Source: Oscillospiraceae bacterium (GTDB lineage Bacteria; Bacillota; Clostridia; Oscillospirales; SIG530). From it: DNA of 34,891 nt. The DNA is taken from the NCBI GenBank assembly GCA_015067075.1, contig SVND01000027.1, forward strand, positions 1 to 34,891, given 5' to 3'. A model generated the notes under the pieces. That model saw only the letters and a program-made list of their open reading frames with translations, was not told where the DNA came from and made no database searches. Shown piece by piece: positions 1 to 8,557 of the stretch; the stretch's first letter is position 1, and each line of letters starts with the position of its first letter. The position numbers and the translations under genes were made by a program.

Positions 1-138
1 TGACGGTAAGAAGTTGAAATGTACATTAAGGTCGGCGATAAGGTTCTTACAAGCAAATATTCAGGCACAGAAGTCAAGGTTGACGGAAATGAATACATCA
101 TCGTTCGTCAGAATGATATTCTTGCAATTGTTGAGTAA
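1..138 (+). CDS. groES: GroES co-chaperonin, C-terminal fragment with broken frame
   Basis: This is the last third of the 10-kDa co-chaperonin that caps GroEL rings. From base 10 to the TAA at 136-138 the frame reads EVEM, then [20 protein letters not shown] and a tail ending NDILAIVE, which is the typical GroES C-terminus. The codons just upstream in that frame are TGA CGG TAA, whereas the adjacent frame gives DGK (bases 2-10), the residues expected before EVEM. One base therefore appears to be missing near base 10. The start lies outside the window. groEL follows after 22 bp, so this is the usual groESL operon. The break sits at the window edge and may be an assembly-end error rather than a mutation. 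Confidence 0.85.
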
Positions 139-154
139 TTTTTAAGGAGATTGA

Positions 155-1798
<1,644 letters not shown>

Positions 1799-1810
1799 TC
1801 GCTTAATTGA

Positions 1811-1849
1811 AAAAAAGTCAATGAGAAAAGAATTCTCATTGACTTTTTT
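1811..1849. terminator. Terminator of groESL
   Basis: A perfect 17-bp inverted repeat (1811-1827 with 1833-1849) has a 5-base loop, an A-tract on the left and a T-tract on the right. It begins 12 bp after the groEL stop. It is symmetrical enough to act in both directions. Confidence 0.9.
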
Positions 1850-1860
1850 GTATGACGAAC

Positions 1861-1930
1861 ATTTCAGGGGGGGGCGCCCTGCCAGTAACATGCCCTTATA
1901 GGGCTGAGTAAGCCACCGGTGGTTATGACT
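1861..1930. repeat. Possible orphan right end of an IS200/IS605-family element
   Basis: This 70-bp GC-rich island lies between two terminators. It holds an 8-G run (1867-1874), the hairpin TGCCCTTATAGGGC, and the palindromic CCACCGGTGG followed by TTATGAC. It codes for nothing. Paired short hairpins with an ACCGG/CCGGT core resemble the subterminal palindromes of IS200/IS605 elements, and the element at the right edge of this window has a left-end hairpin with the same core. Assignment as a leftover right end is from memory of such ends plus inference. It could instead be an unrelated intergenic repeat. Confidence 0.4.
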
Positions 1931-1940
1931 TTGTTTGAAA

Positions 1941-1968
1941 AAACCGTGTATCCGAAAATACACGGTTT
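1941..1968 (-). terminator. Terminator of the parAB-mnmA-htrA block
   Basis: A 10-bp perfect stem (AAACCGTGTA at 1941-1950 with TACACGGTTT at 1959-1968) has an 8-base loop. Read on the minus strand it is followed by a T-run. It lies 11 bp beyond the htrA stop. Confidence 0.85.
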
Positions 1969-1978
1969 TAATTTTAAG

Positions 1979-3352
1979 TTATGATGCTGACGGAACAGAT
2001 TCGCCGAGCGTTACTTTAACTGTAATATACTTTGCTTGGCTTGGACGGTATACCTCAAATTCAACAACGTCGCCTGCTGTGTACTTATTTTTTGCAATTG
2101 TAAGCTCTGCGGAGCTCGTTACGCTGTCTTCACCGAATTTTGTGATTATATCACCGACCTGTAATCCTGCGTCAGCGGCGGGAGTTCCCTCACCTACTAC
2201 TCCAACGTATATACCTGCGGGGATTCCGTATCGTTTCTGTTCGTATTCAGAAATAACGTCATAATTAATACCGACGTAAGGTCTTCCGCGTACGTATCCA
2301 TATTCAAGAAGATCGTCGATAATGGACTGAACCTCATTGATGGGAATAGCAAAACCGAGTCCTTCAAAGGAGCCCATGCCGTATTTAATGGAATTGATGC
2401 CGATCACCTGACCGTATTCATTGATAAGCGGTCCGCCTGAATTACCGGGATTTATGGTGGCATCCGTCTGAATAAGCGTCATTGTTCTGCCTGTTGTGCT
2501 GTCGATGACCATAACGCGATTTACAGCAGAAATGTAACCGACAGTTTGCGTGCCGATGAAATCAAGGCTGTACGGCGTACCGATAGCGACAACCATTTCG
2601 CCAACGGAGCATTCACTGCTATCGCCAAATTCAGCAACAGTCAGCTCGTAATCTTCGGGCTCTATTTTGATTATAGCAATATCAGCCTCTTCGTCAGAGC
2701 CGATGACCTTTGCTTCAAATTCGTCGCCTTGCATGAACACAACTGTGATCTTCGTTGCACCGTCTACAACGTGGGCATTTGTAAGAATATAACCGTCTTC
2801 GCTCATTACGATGCCTGAGCCGACAGAAGTGCCGATCTGATATCCTGATTGGATCTCACAGCTTATGCCGACAACTGCATCAGAGCATTTTTCGTTGATC
2901 TGCTCGGGAGAAAGGACTTTTTTACCGTCGGCACTTTCAGTTTCAAAAATGGAGCTGAGTCCTGATCCTGAATTTTCAGTTTTATCATCCGTTTTAGTTT
3001 CATTATTGTCTTTTTGAACTTCAGTAGGAGTAGGCGCAGTTGTTGCTGTAGGCTCTGTTCTATGAACATCACCGCTTAAAGGCGGCTGATTATAGCTGTT
3101 TATAAGGTTAAATCCTGCAACAAACACATATATCAGGCAAGCGGCGGCGAGCACGCCGATCGTTGAGAAAAACGCTATCTTATATCCGTTTCTTTTCGGC
3201 TTTTGATTTTTCGGCGGCTCGGGTATATACTGATGAGGTCTTGTGTAATACACGATCTGTCTGTCACCTGTCTGAGGCTGAACAGGTTCATTTTGTGCAC
3301 GGTTTTCGGAAACATCGTTAAACCCATTGTTATTTCCGTTATAGTTGTCCAT
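1979..3352 (-). CDS. htrA: HtrA/DegP-type serine protease, membrane-anchored, one PDZ domain
   Basis: A 457-residue trypsin-like (S1C) quality-control protease facing the outside of the membrane. Residues 1-56 are a polar, Asn/Pro/Gln-rich cytoplasmic tail. About 57-82 is a single membrane segment, and about 90-145 is a Thr/Pro/Glu linker. The protease domain has the triad H194 (TNAHVV), D224 (EADIAI) and S305 (GNSGGPL). One PDZ domain occupies about 345-450. The family is known to degrade misfolded exported proteins. AAGGAG precedes the ATG. It has its own likely promoter upstream, and that leader contains three CGATT direct repeats (3368-3383), a possible but unproven regulator site. It is the last gene before the terminator. 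Confidence 0.95.
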   Translation of the reverse strand: MDNYNGNNNGFNDVSENRAQNEPVQPQTGDRQIVYYTRPHQYIPEPPKNQKPKRNGYKIAFFSTIGVLAAACLIYVFVAGFNLINSYNQPPLSGDVHRTEPTATTAPTPTEVQKDNNETKTDDKTENSGSGLSSIFETESADGKKVLSPEQINEKCSDAVVGISCEIQSGYQIGTSVGSGIVMSEDGYILTNAHVVDGATKITVVFMQGDEFEAKVIGSDEEADIAIIKIEPEDYELTVAEFGDSSECSVGEMVVAIGTPYSLDFIGTQTVGYISAVNRVMVIDSTTGRTMTLIQTDATINPGNSGGPLINEYGQVIGINSIKYGMGSFEGLGFAIPINEVQSIIDDLLEYGYVRGRPYVGINYDVISEYEQKRYGIPAGIYVGVVGEGTPAADAGLQVGDIITKFGEDSVTSSAELTIAKNKYTAGDVVEFEVYRPSQAKYITVKVTLGESVPSAS

Positions 3353-3392
3353 ATGAAAACTCCTTCACGATTCGATTTCGATTATATATATT

Positions 3393-3420
3393 ATTATACG
3401 CATTTTCTTTCGCTTTTCAA
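3393..3420 (-). promoter_or_regulatory. Likely promoter of htrA
   Basis: On the minus strand: TTGAAA (3415-3420), a 16-bp spacer, and TATAAT (3393-3398), about 40 bp before the htrA start. This suggests htrA is not only read through from mnmA. Confidence 0.6.
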
Positions 3421-3466
3421 GACGTTGTCTTCGGCTTTAATGCAAGATAAATGTGGCAAAAGTGTG

Positions 3467-4495
3467 TCAAACGATAAATCCGCCGCCAAAAAGCATATTA
3501 TCAATATAAGCTACGAGGGATTGCCCCGACGTTACGGCACGCTGCGGCTTTTCAAAAATTATTTTCGCATTTTTTTCATCCATAGGATACCATACGGCTT
3601 TTTCAGGCTTTGCCGCGTATCTTATCTTGGCAAAAACCTGTGTCGGCACATCGGGCATCTGCTCTGACATATAAACTGCATCGGTAATATTTACCTCACA
3701 GCTGAAAAGATCGTCGTTATCCCCTAAAGTCACCGTATTCAATATGGGATCATTTTTTATAACATAAGCAGGCTTTCCGAGAGCGATTCCCAATCCTTTT
3801 CTTTGACCGACTGTATATCTTGCAATACCGCTGTGCTTGCCGAGAATATTCCCCTCTATATCAAGGAAATCTCCACATTCAAATCCTTTATCGGTATGCA
3901 TTTTAATAAACGAAATATAGTCATCGTCGGGAATGAAGCATATCTCCTGACTCTCTTTAGCTTCGGCTGTAAAATGAAATCCTGCATCCGCGGCAAGCTG
4001 TTTAACTTTGGATTTTTCCATTCCGTAAAGAGGAAAAATAAGCTTCGATAGCTGTTTTTGCGTCAAACGGTATAAAAAATAAGTTTGATCCTTTGGATTA
4101 TCGTCACGAATAAGAAAAAAACGTCCGTCTTTTTCCCCTAAATTAGCATAATGCCCCGTGGCAATCTTTTGTGCACCGTTGATTTCCGCAACCATTTCAA
4201 GCCCTTTTATTTTTGTGGTCGGGTTACAGATTATGCACGGATTCGGCGTTTTTCCGCTTACATATGCATCAATAAAAGGCGCAACGACGTTTTTATTAAA
4301 AACATCGCGCATATCGTGCATATATAGTGGGATATCAAGCATATCGCAAACGCTTTTCGCTTTATCAAAGCCCGATACGTCATCTGTCATGCGAAGCCAC
4401 GCACCCACAACGTCGTATCCGCTATTTTTAAGGATCAGCGCAGAAACGGTGCTGTCAACGCCGCCGCTCATGCCGACTACTACCCTTTTACTCAT
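3467..4495 (-). CDS. mnmA: tRNA-specific 2-thiouridylase MnmA
   Basis: A 342-residue ATP-dependent enzyme that thiolates uridine 34 of Glu, Gln and Lys tRNAs, taking sulfur from a cysteine desulfurase relay. The PP-loop GMSGGVDST is at residues 8-16. The nucleophile region reads NPCIICNP, and the second catalytic Cys lies in SQEICFIPDDD, near residue 185. GHYA and the GQRKGLGIA block are typical. The NPC variant (an extra Cys two residues before the usual one) and the short length resemble a clostridial subtype, though this is from memory. The ATG overlaps the parB stop by 8 bp, implying translational coupling. Confidence 0.92.
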   Translation of the reverse strand: MSKRVVVGMSGGVDSTVSALILKNSGYDVVGAWLRMTDDVSGFDKAKSVCDMLDIPLYMHDMRDVFNKNVVAPFIDAYVSGKTPNPCIICNPTTKIKGLEMVAEINGAQKIATGHYANLGEKDGRFFLIRDDNPKDQTYFLYRLTQKQLSKLIFPLYGMEKSKVKQLAADAGFHFTAEAKESQEICFIPDDDYISFIKMHTDKGFECGDFLDIEGNILGKHSGIARYTVGQRKGLGIALGKPAYVIKNDPILNTVTLGDNDDLFSCEVNITDAVYMSEQMPDVPTQVFAKIRYAAKPEKAVWYPMDEKNAKIIFEKPQRAVTSGQSLVAYIDNMLFGGGFIV

Positions 4496-5345
4496 CGTAA
4501 ACTCCTAAAAGCTCCAAAAGCTGTGAAAGATCATCGTTACCGTAATATTCCAAAGTAAGAGTACCCTTTTGCTTCGTATAGGTAAGCTTGCATTTTCTGC
4601 CGACAGACTCCGTAATTTTTCGTTCAAGGGCAGATATATAATCAGGTGTTTCGTCTTTTTTCTCAGATTTTGTCTTCGGCGGCATATTACAAAGACGAGC
4701 CTCTGCTTCCGCCTGACGCACGGACATACCGTTTTTCACGATTTTTTCCGCAAGCTGCTCTGCCACATCCGTATTTTCAACGGCAAGCACAGCTCTTGCG
4801 TGACCCGCGGAAAGAAGTCCGTCAGAAACGTACTGACGTGCTTTTTCAGGTAAATTCAAAAGACGAAGGCAATTTGCAACGGCGGAACGTGATTTACCAA
4901 GCTTTTCCGCAAGCTGCTCCTGCGTCATATTGCACTGCTCCATAAGGAATTTGCAACCGTCAGCCTCTTCGATAGGATTGAGATCCTCTCTTTGAAGGTT
5001 CTCGATCATCGCGATCATCATCGTCTGCTCCTGCGTATAATCACGCACGATTGCAGGAACTTCAACAAGTCCAGCTATGCGGGATGCGCGCCAGCGTCTT
5101 TCACCTGCAACTATCTCATAATTTCCGTTTTCCTTTTGACGAACGATAAGCGGCTGGATAACACCGTGCTCTCTGATGGAATTTGCAAGCTCCTCAAGCT
5201 TCTCCTCATCAAAAATACGTCGAGGCTGTTGAGCGTTAGGCTCAATTTCACTTATACGCAACGTTCTTATATCAGCATTTTCAAGCTCTTCTATATTGTT
5301 ATCAAAAATCGAACCAAGTCCTTTGCCCAATCCGCCTTTTTTCAT
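4488..5345 (-). CDS. parB: Chromosome-partitioning protein ParB/Spo0J
   Basis: A 285-residue CTP-dependent DNA clamp that loads at parS and organises the replication origin for segregation. It starts MKKGGLGKGLGSIF, the ParA-stimulating N-terminus. The CTP-binding GERRWRAS is at residues 81-88, with ENLQREDLNPIEEA just after it, and the helix-turn-helix is near 130-155 (QLAEKLGKSRSAV). A C-terminal dimer domain closes the protein. It lies 16 bp downstream of parA and overlaps mnmA. I saw no sequence matching the parS consensus in the window. Such a parAB pair usually lies near oriC. Confidence 0.96.
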   Translation of the reverse strand: MKKGGLGKGLGSIFDNNIEELENADIRTLRISEIEPNAQQPRRIFDEEKLEELANSIREHGVIQPLIVRQKENGNYEIVAGERRWRASRIAGLVEVPAIVRDYTQEQTMMIAMIENLQREDLNPIEEADGCKFLMEQCNMTQEQLAEKLGKSRSAVANCLRLLNLPEKARQYVSDGLLSAGHARAVLAVENTDVAEQLAEKIVKNGMSVRQAEAEARLCNMPPKTKSEKKDETPDYISALERKITESVGRKCKLTYTKQKGTLTLEYYGNDDLSQLLELLGVYDE

Positions 5346-5361
5346 TTCATTTACCTTCCTG

Positions 5362-6126
5362 TTATCTGTTCTTTTTCAAAAATTCATTTGCAAAATCTAT
5401 GTATGCGTGACAGCCCTTGGATCTGCTGTCGTACAGCGTTATGGGCTGTCCAAAGCCCGGCGCTTCCGAAAGTCTTACAGAGCGCGGTATCGTAGATTTA
5501 TAAACCTTACCCGGGAAAAACTTTTTGACCTCCGTTACGACCTGTGCAGTTAAATTAAGGCGCGAATCGTACATCGTCAGCAAAACACCCTCCACATCCA
5601 GGGTGGGGTTAAGCTTTTGCTTTACGATACGAAGCGTATTCATAAGCTGCGAAAGTCCTTCAAGGGCGAAAAATTCGCATTGTATGGGAATAATTACGGA
5701 GTTTGCCGCAGTAAGCGCATTGAGATTTAAAAGTCCAAGTGACGGCGGACAATCAATAAAAATAAAATCATAATCGGAAAGGATAGGCGCTAAAGCATTT
5801 TTTAAAAGCTGTTCACGGGATTGAAGCTGAGCAATTTCAAGCTCTCCACCTGCTAAAGCTATCGCCGACGGAATAATATCGACATTCGGCGCTTCCGTTT
5901 TAATTACAGCTTCACGGGCTTTCGCCTTCCCTATTAAAATATCATAGGAGGAATATCTGACTTTCTTTCGATCAATTCCGTATCCGCTTGTGGAGTTGCC
6001 CTGCGGATCAAAGTCAACGAGTAAGGTCTTTTTGCCAGAAAGTCCGACGCATGCAGAAAGGTTCACTGCCGTTGTGGTTTTTCCGACTCCGCCCTTTTGA
6101 TTTGCTATAGCTGTAATTTTCCCCAT
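5362..6126 (-). CDS. parA: Chromosome-partitioning ATPase ParA/Soj
   Basis: A 254-residue deviant Walker-A ATPase that binds DNA non-specifically and moves ParB-parS complexes. KGGVGKTTT is at residues 11-19, with the signature lysine at the start. Walker B is FIFIDCPPSLG near 120-130, and DFDPQGNST lies near 38-46. It is the first gene of the parA-parB-mnmA block. It has a consensus promoter upstream and AAAGGA before the ATG, and it is isolated from the upstream esterase genes by their terminator. ParA-family plasmid proteins look similar, but the parB and mnmA company and the short N-terminus favour the chromosomal type. Confidence 0.96.
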   Translation of the reverse strand: MGKITAIANQKGGVGKTTTAVNLSACVGLSGKKTLLVDFDPQGNSTSGYGIDRKKVRYSSYDILIGKAKAREAVIKTEAPNVDIIPSAIALAGGELEIAQLQSREQLLKNALAPILSDYDFIFIDCPPSLGLLNLNALTAANSVIIPIQCEFFALEGLSQLMNTLRIVKQKLNPTLDVEGVLLTMYDSRLNLTAQVVTEVKKFFPGKVYKSTIPRSVRLSEAPGFGQPITLYDSRSKGCHAYIDFANEFLKKNR

Positions 6127-6160
6127 AATAATACTGTCCTTTTCATTTGCATTATTTTAT

Positions 6161-6189
6161 ATTATAGCATATATACTCGCTTATTGCAA
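6161..6189 (-). promoter_or_regulatory. Promoter of parA-parB-mnmA
   Basis: On the minus strand: TTGCAA (6184-6189), exactly 17 bp, then TATAAT (6161-6166), about 35 bp before the parA ATG and just past the upstream terminator. Confidence 0.75.
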
Positions 6190-6194
6190 GAGAA

Positions 6195-6228
6195 AAAACA
6201 TCCGCCGAAGCAATTCAGCGGATGTTTT
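6195..6228 (-). terminator. Terminator of the SGNH esterase pair
   Basis: An 11-bp perfect stem (AAAACATCCGC at 6195-6205 with 6218-6228) is followed on the minus strand by six T. It starts 12 bp after the stop of the SLH-domain esterase. Confidence 0.9.
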
Positions 6229-6239
6229 ATATATAAGGT

Positions 6240-8543
6240 TTATTTGAGAGCTTCGTCAGCAGCCTTCTGCCAATCTGTTGTATCGGTTGCACCGATGATG
6301 CTCTTTACAGCGTTGAGAAGGTTCTGACCGTATGTGTCGTGACCTGCGCTGGAGGGATGGATCTCATCCTCGTCGGGGCAGAAATCATAGCAGTCGATTA
6401 CAGTAACGTCGCTGTATCTTGCGTAAACTTCCTTCATCTTGTTAGCTACGTCCTTAAGGCTGTAGTTAACGCCGGCTGCATCGTGACGGTGAATAGGTGT
6501 AAGACCGATTATCTTCGCTTCGGGGAATATCTTATGGATAGCTTCGACAACCGTTACGATACCGTCTTCGATTTCCTTATAAGCGGCATCCTTGGAAGCA
6601 ACACCGCCTGCGAAGTTGTTCGTACCGTTACCGATAAATACATACTTCGGAGACCAGCCTTCGTATTCGCCCATAATGTTGAGGCGAGAGAAAGACCAAC
6701 CGGAAACAGCCTGATTGAGAAGCTCAAGGTTATAAGCGCGAGCAACGTGATTGATATATACAGAAGCTCCAGAGATGCATCCCGATCCCTCTGTAATCGA
6801 GTCGCCGATGCAGATCATTTGACCCGCTTTAGGAACTGCTACATATTTTGCGCCGTCGTCGATCTTAATGTCGGAAAGTGCCGCAAGGATCGTGGGCGGG
6901 AAGTAAACTGTAAGACGGTTATTTTCAGCTGCATTTTCGGGAAGTGTATAAGTGAACGTGTAAGTATTGTTCTTTACAACGCGAGTGTATTCAACATTCT
7001 GCTTTACGCCGTTGAGAAGAACGTCAAAGCCTGCTGTCCAGCCCGACGGATAGCCGCTTTCCATTACCTTATAGGAAATAGATATGTTGCGTGTGTTTGT
7101 GAACATATCAACCGTCATGCAGGTATTTACCATTGTGAGAGAGCTTGTGCCGTAGCCGACCTTCTGCTCGTGAGAAAGACGGTCAAAAATAAGTCCTTCT
7201 TTTGTTACGTGATAATCAAGGTAGCCGGTAATGCAGTTTGCATCCATAAGCTTTTTGATGTTTGCGGGTACTTCGTATGTGGGCATAGCGCTTGTTGTAA
7301 TGCTGAAATCGTCAAGAAGCACTGTTACGCCTGTACGAGTGTAAAGGCAGAAATCGTTGATGCCGTTTCTTGCGTTACCGAAGTTTGCAGTATATTTGCC
7401 GCCGTCCATGCTGATGTAGCAGCGTTCAGGCTCAAATGTGATCTCAAAATCATGAGTTTCGTTGATGTTGAATACGGAGTTTCTTTCAGCGTCCATTACC
7501 ATGGAGTCAGCCGCATTGACATCGGTAAGATAGCCGAAATATCTTACAGTAGAGTCAGATTCCTTGAATGCACGGAATTTTGCGGACCAATAGTTACCAG
7601 AGCCGATTCTGCCTGTTTCATCAGCGCAGATGTGGAAAATTTCATTATCGAACTGGAAATTCTGATCAGCTTCCAATGTTGCGGGCATTTCTGTAATGCG
7701 CATTTTAAATTTAAGAACGATCTTTTCATCAGTCATAGATGAAGACGGAGAAAGATAAAGTCGCTCGCCGCCTGCAAGCTGGATAGCCTTCTGACCGCCC
7801 ATAAGGTTTGTATCAATTACGTTAATATCAGAGAAAGAGAATATCATATCGTCGTTGTAGCTCCCACTTTCAAAATTGTCGTCGAGAATTACTTTCTCAA
7901 CAGGTGCGGCAGTTCCGCCTACAGCCTTGAACAAACGAAGGACTGTGAGAATGGACTGCTCTCTTGTGTATGTGCGCAGAGGGCTGAAGTTCGGAGGAGT
8001 CGTTGTGCTCGTACCCTTCATAACGCCGATTCCGTTTACATAGTAAATGAAATCCTTAGCCCAATCGTAGATAGTGCTTGCATCGGCAAAATCAACTGCA
8101 GTTGCCGTTATATCCTCGCCGAGAACCTTTGCGCCGAGAGCGAGCATCTTAGCAGCTTCCTGACGTGTAATATTTGCGGAAGGATCGAACGCACCGCTCG
8201 CTCTGCCGTTTACGATTCCGAGCTTTGCGGCGGCAATGACGTTAGCGCTAGTTGTATCGGGGAAAGATACGTCAGCCTTTGCATCGGCGTAGCCTGCAAT
8301 AACGTCAGCGATAGCCTTGCCTGCTTTTTTCTCGATCATATTGATGATAAGATCGCAGAAATCAGAACGTGTGATGTCGCTTTGGTACTTGCTGTTGATG
8401 TGTTCGGGGACAAGTCCTGCAGATACAGCCTCGTTGACCTCTGTAACAGCCCAATCGGACGGTGTATCAGCGCTTACGTATATGCCCGAAAACAGCATGG
8501 CGCACATTGCAACTGTGAGAATGATAGATAAAACTTTTTTCAT
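6240..8543 (-). CDS. SLH-domain cell-surface SGNH/GDSL esterase (CE2-like)
   Basis: A 767-residue exported protein. The signal peptide covers residues 1-25 (KKVLSIILTVAMCAM, then VSA before the cut). Three S-layer-homology modules occupy about 27-210 and should bind secondary cell-wall polymer. The middle third looks like beta-sandwich carbohydrate-recognition regions. The C-terminal SGNH hydrolase has GDSITEG with nucleophile S582, NGTNN, and DEIHPSSAGH giving D726 and H729. Likely role: deacetylating plant or microbial polysaccharide at the cell surface; substrate unknown. The ATG at 8543 follows AAAGGTGA; the longer frame to 8591 lacks a signal peptide at its start. The upstream paralogue ends 14 bp away, so the two form an operon. 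Confidence 0.88.
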   Translation of the reverse strand: MKKVLSIILTVAMCAMLFSGIYVSADTPSDWAVTEVNEAVSAGLVPEHINSKYQSDITRSDFCDLIINMIEKKAGKAIADVIAGYADAKADVSFPDTTSANVIAAAKLGIVNGRASGAFDPSANITRQEAAKMLALGAKVLGEDITATAVDFADASTIYDWAKDFIYYVNGIGVMKGTSTTTPPNFSPLRTYTREQSILTVLRLFKAVGGTAAPVEKVILDDNFESGSYNDDMIFSFSDINVIDTNLMGGQKAIQLAGGERLYLSPSSSMTDEKIVLKFKMRITEMPATLEADQNFQFDNEIFHICADETGRIGSGNYWSAKFRAFKESDSTVRYFGYLTDVNAADSMVMDAERNSVFNINETHDFEITFEPERCYISMDGGKYTANFGNARNGINDFCLYTRTGVTVLLDDFSITTSAMPTYEVPANIKKLMDANCITGYLDYHVTKEGLIFDRLSHEQKVGYGTSSLTMVNTCMTVDMFTNTRNISISYKVMESGYPSGWTAGFDVLLNGVKQNVEYTRVVKNNTYTFTYTLPENAAENNRLTVYFPPTILAALSDIKIDDGAKYVAVPKAGQMICIGDSITEGSGCISGASVYINHVARAYNLELLNQAVSGWSFSRLNIMGEYEGWSPKYVFIGNGTNNFAGGVASKDAAYKEIEDGIVTVVEAIHKIFPEAKIIGLTPIHRHDAAGVNYSLKDVANKMKEVYARYSDVTVIDCYDFCPDEDEIHPSSAGHDTYGQNLLNAVKSIIGATDTTDWQKAADEALK

Positions 8544-8557
8544 TTTAATCACCTTTC

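Noticed and set aside
1835-1930. Small protein gene between groEL and htrA
   Set aside because: The open frames here run through terminator and palindrome sequences and have no ribosome site.
4488-6189. parS site near parAB
   Set aside because: No stretch close to the TGTTTCACGTGAAACA consensus was found by eye, here or elsewhere in the window.
6339-7742. Long plus-strand open frame inside the SLH esterase
   Set aside because: Shadow of the leftward gene; Cys/Val-rich composition, no start signal, and the leftward frame has clear SGNH and SLH motifs.
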